This document shows, piece after piece, positions 63,799 through 64,000 of a stretch of DNA of 64,000 nucleotides. Under the pieces are notes generated by a model. The model saw nothing but the letters and a program-made list of their open reading frames with translations. It made no database searches and was not told the origin of the DNA. A program made the position numbers and the translations under genes. The stretch's first letter is position 1; every line of letters starts with the position of its first letter. This DNA is from Diplonema papillatum (lineage: Eukaryota > Euglenozoa > Diplonemea > Diplonemida > Diplonemidae): positions 1 through 64,000 of the forward strand of contig JAPJBO010000814.1 in NCBI GenBank assembly GCA_030068145.1, written 5' to 3'.

Positions 63799-64000
63799 GT
63801 ACGTCTCAACCATGGTTAAGTTCGCGAAAGGCGTCAGCCGAAGTTGGAAAATTGCAGGAATGCCCGGGTCTTTTGGGGGCTCATGGCAGCGCACGCGTAT
63901 TTTCAAGTTTTGACAGTTCTGTCTGCCTTTCATGCACGGTTTATGTTAGCATATTTGGGAGAAGATGAGAGAAAAGAGAAAAGGGGGAAAGGGGTGCAGA

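Larger units (their letters stand above)
61850..64000. repeat. Y3 block, cut by the window edge
   Basis: Near-identical to Y2 at an offset of 7,449 then 7,438 bp; the change is an 11-bp deletion near 62224. Carries the double-palindrome repeat (62233-62308), the ~1-kb insert and the ~40-bp repeats. The array probably continues to the right. Confidence 0.9.

Overview
This is nuclear DNA of an unplaced eukaryote, most likely a protist. Two GT-AG introns can be placed with matching codon phase. The recognisable genes are eukaryotic: UTP20, a mitochondrial-type ECH1, an SPFH/band-7 protein and a class III cyclase-like protein. Host exons are very GC-rich, while flanks and introns are packed with minisatellites, segmental duplications and cut-and-paste DNA transposons. 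The sequence alone does not fix the lineage. No bacterial operons, CRISPR arrays, rRNA or confident tRNA genes were seen, and no retrovirus-like, LTR or Polinton element was recognised.

Layout. 1-10.3 kb (minus): the first ~1,900 codons of UTP20, a ribosome-biogenesis HEAT-repeat protein, in three exons; it runs off the left edge. Its two introns hold a 45-bp minisatellite, a hAT-like MITE and fragments of repeats also found at 40-64 kb. 11.9-15.5 kb (minus): a 1,188-residue protein with a degenerate class III cyclase domain, a coiled coil and a long disordered tail. 15.5-35.4 kb: three segmental copies, each with one DUF2431 (BMT5-like) methyltransferase-family gene. The C-terminal tail of this gene has one repeat unit in copy 1, about six 225-bp units in copy 2, and a ~1,100-residue hierarchical array with roughly fifty Trp-Gly motifs in copy 3. 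Between copies 2 and 3 lie a 47-bp minisatellite and a hAT element with an 8-bp target-site duplication. 35.4-38.6 kb (minus): one whole ECH1 gene flanked by broken pieces of its own 3' and 5' ends. 39.4-40.4 kb: an unrecognised, frameshifted Lys/Glu-rich ORF.

41-64 kb: a recent array of X blocks (SPFH gene plus flanks) and Y blocks (non-genic), ordered Y1-X1-X2-Y2-X3-Y3. Different copies carry different insertions: a PIF/Harbinger-like element in Y1, a piggyBac element in X1, a G-tract-ended element in X3, and a ~1-kb unclassified insert in Y2 and Y3. Each uninserted copy serves as the empty site, so insertion boundaries can be read to the base. A second hAT element, in all three X copies, was present before the array expanded.

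The host genes do not form a pathway: UTP20 acts in the nucleolus, ECH1 in fatty-acid oxidation, SPFH at membranes, and the DUF2431 family may act on RNA. The most novel item is the DUF2431 family with its fast-growing Trp-Gly tails.
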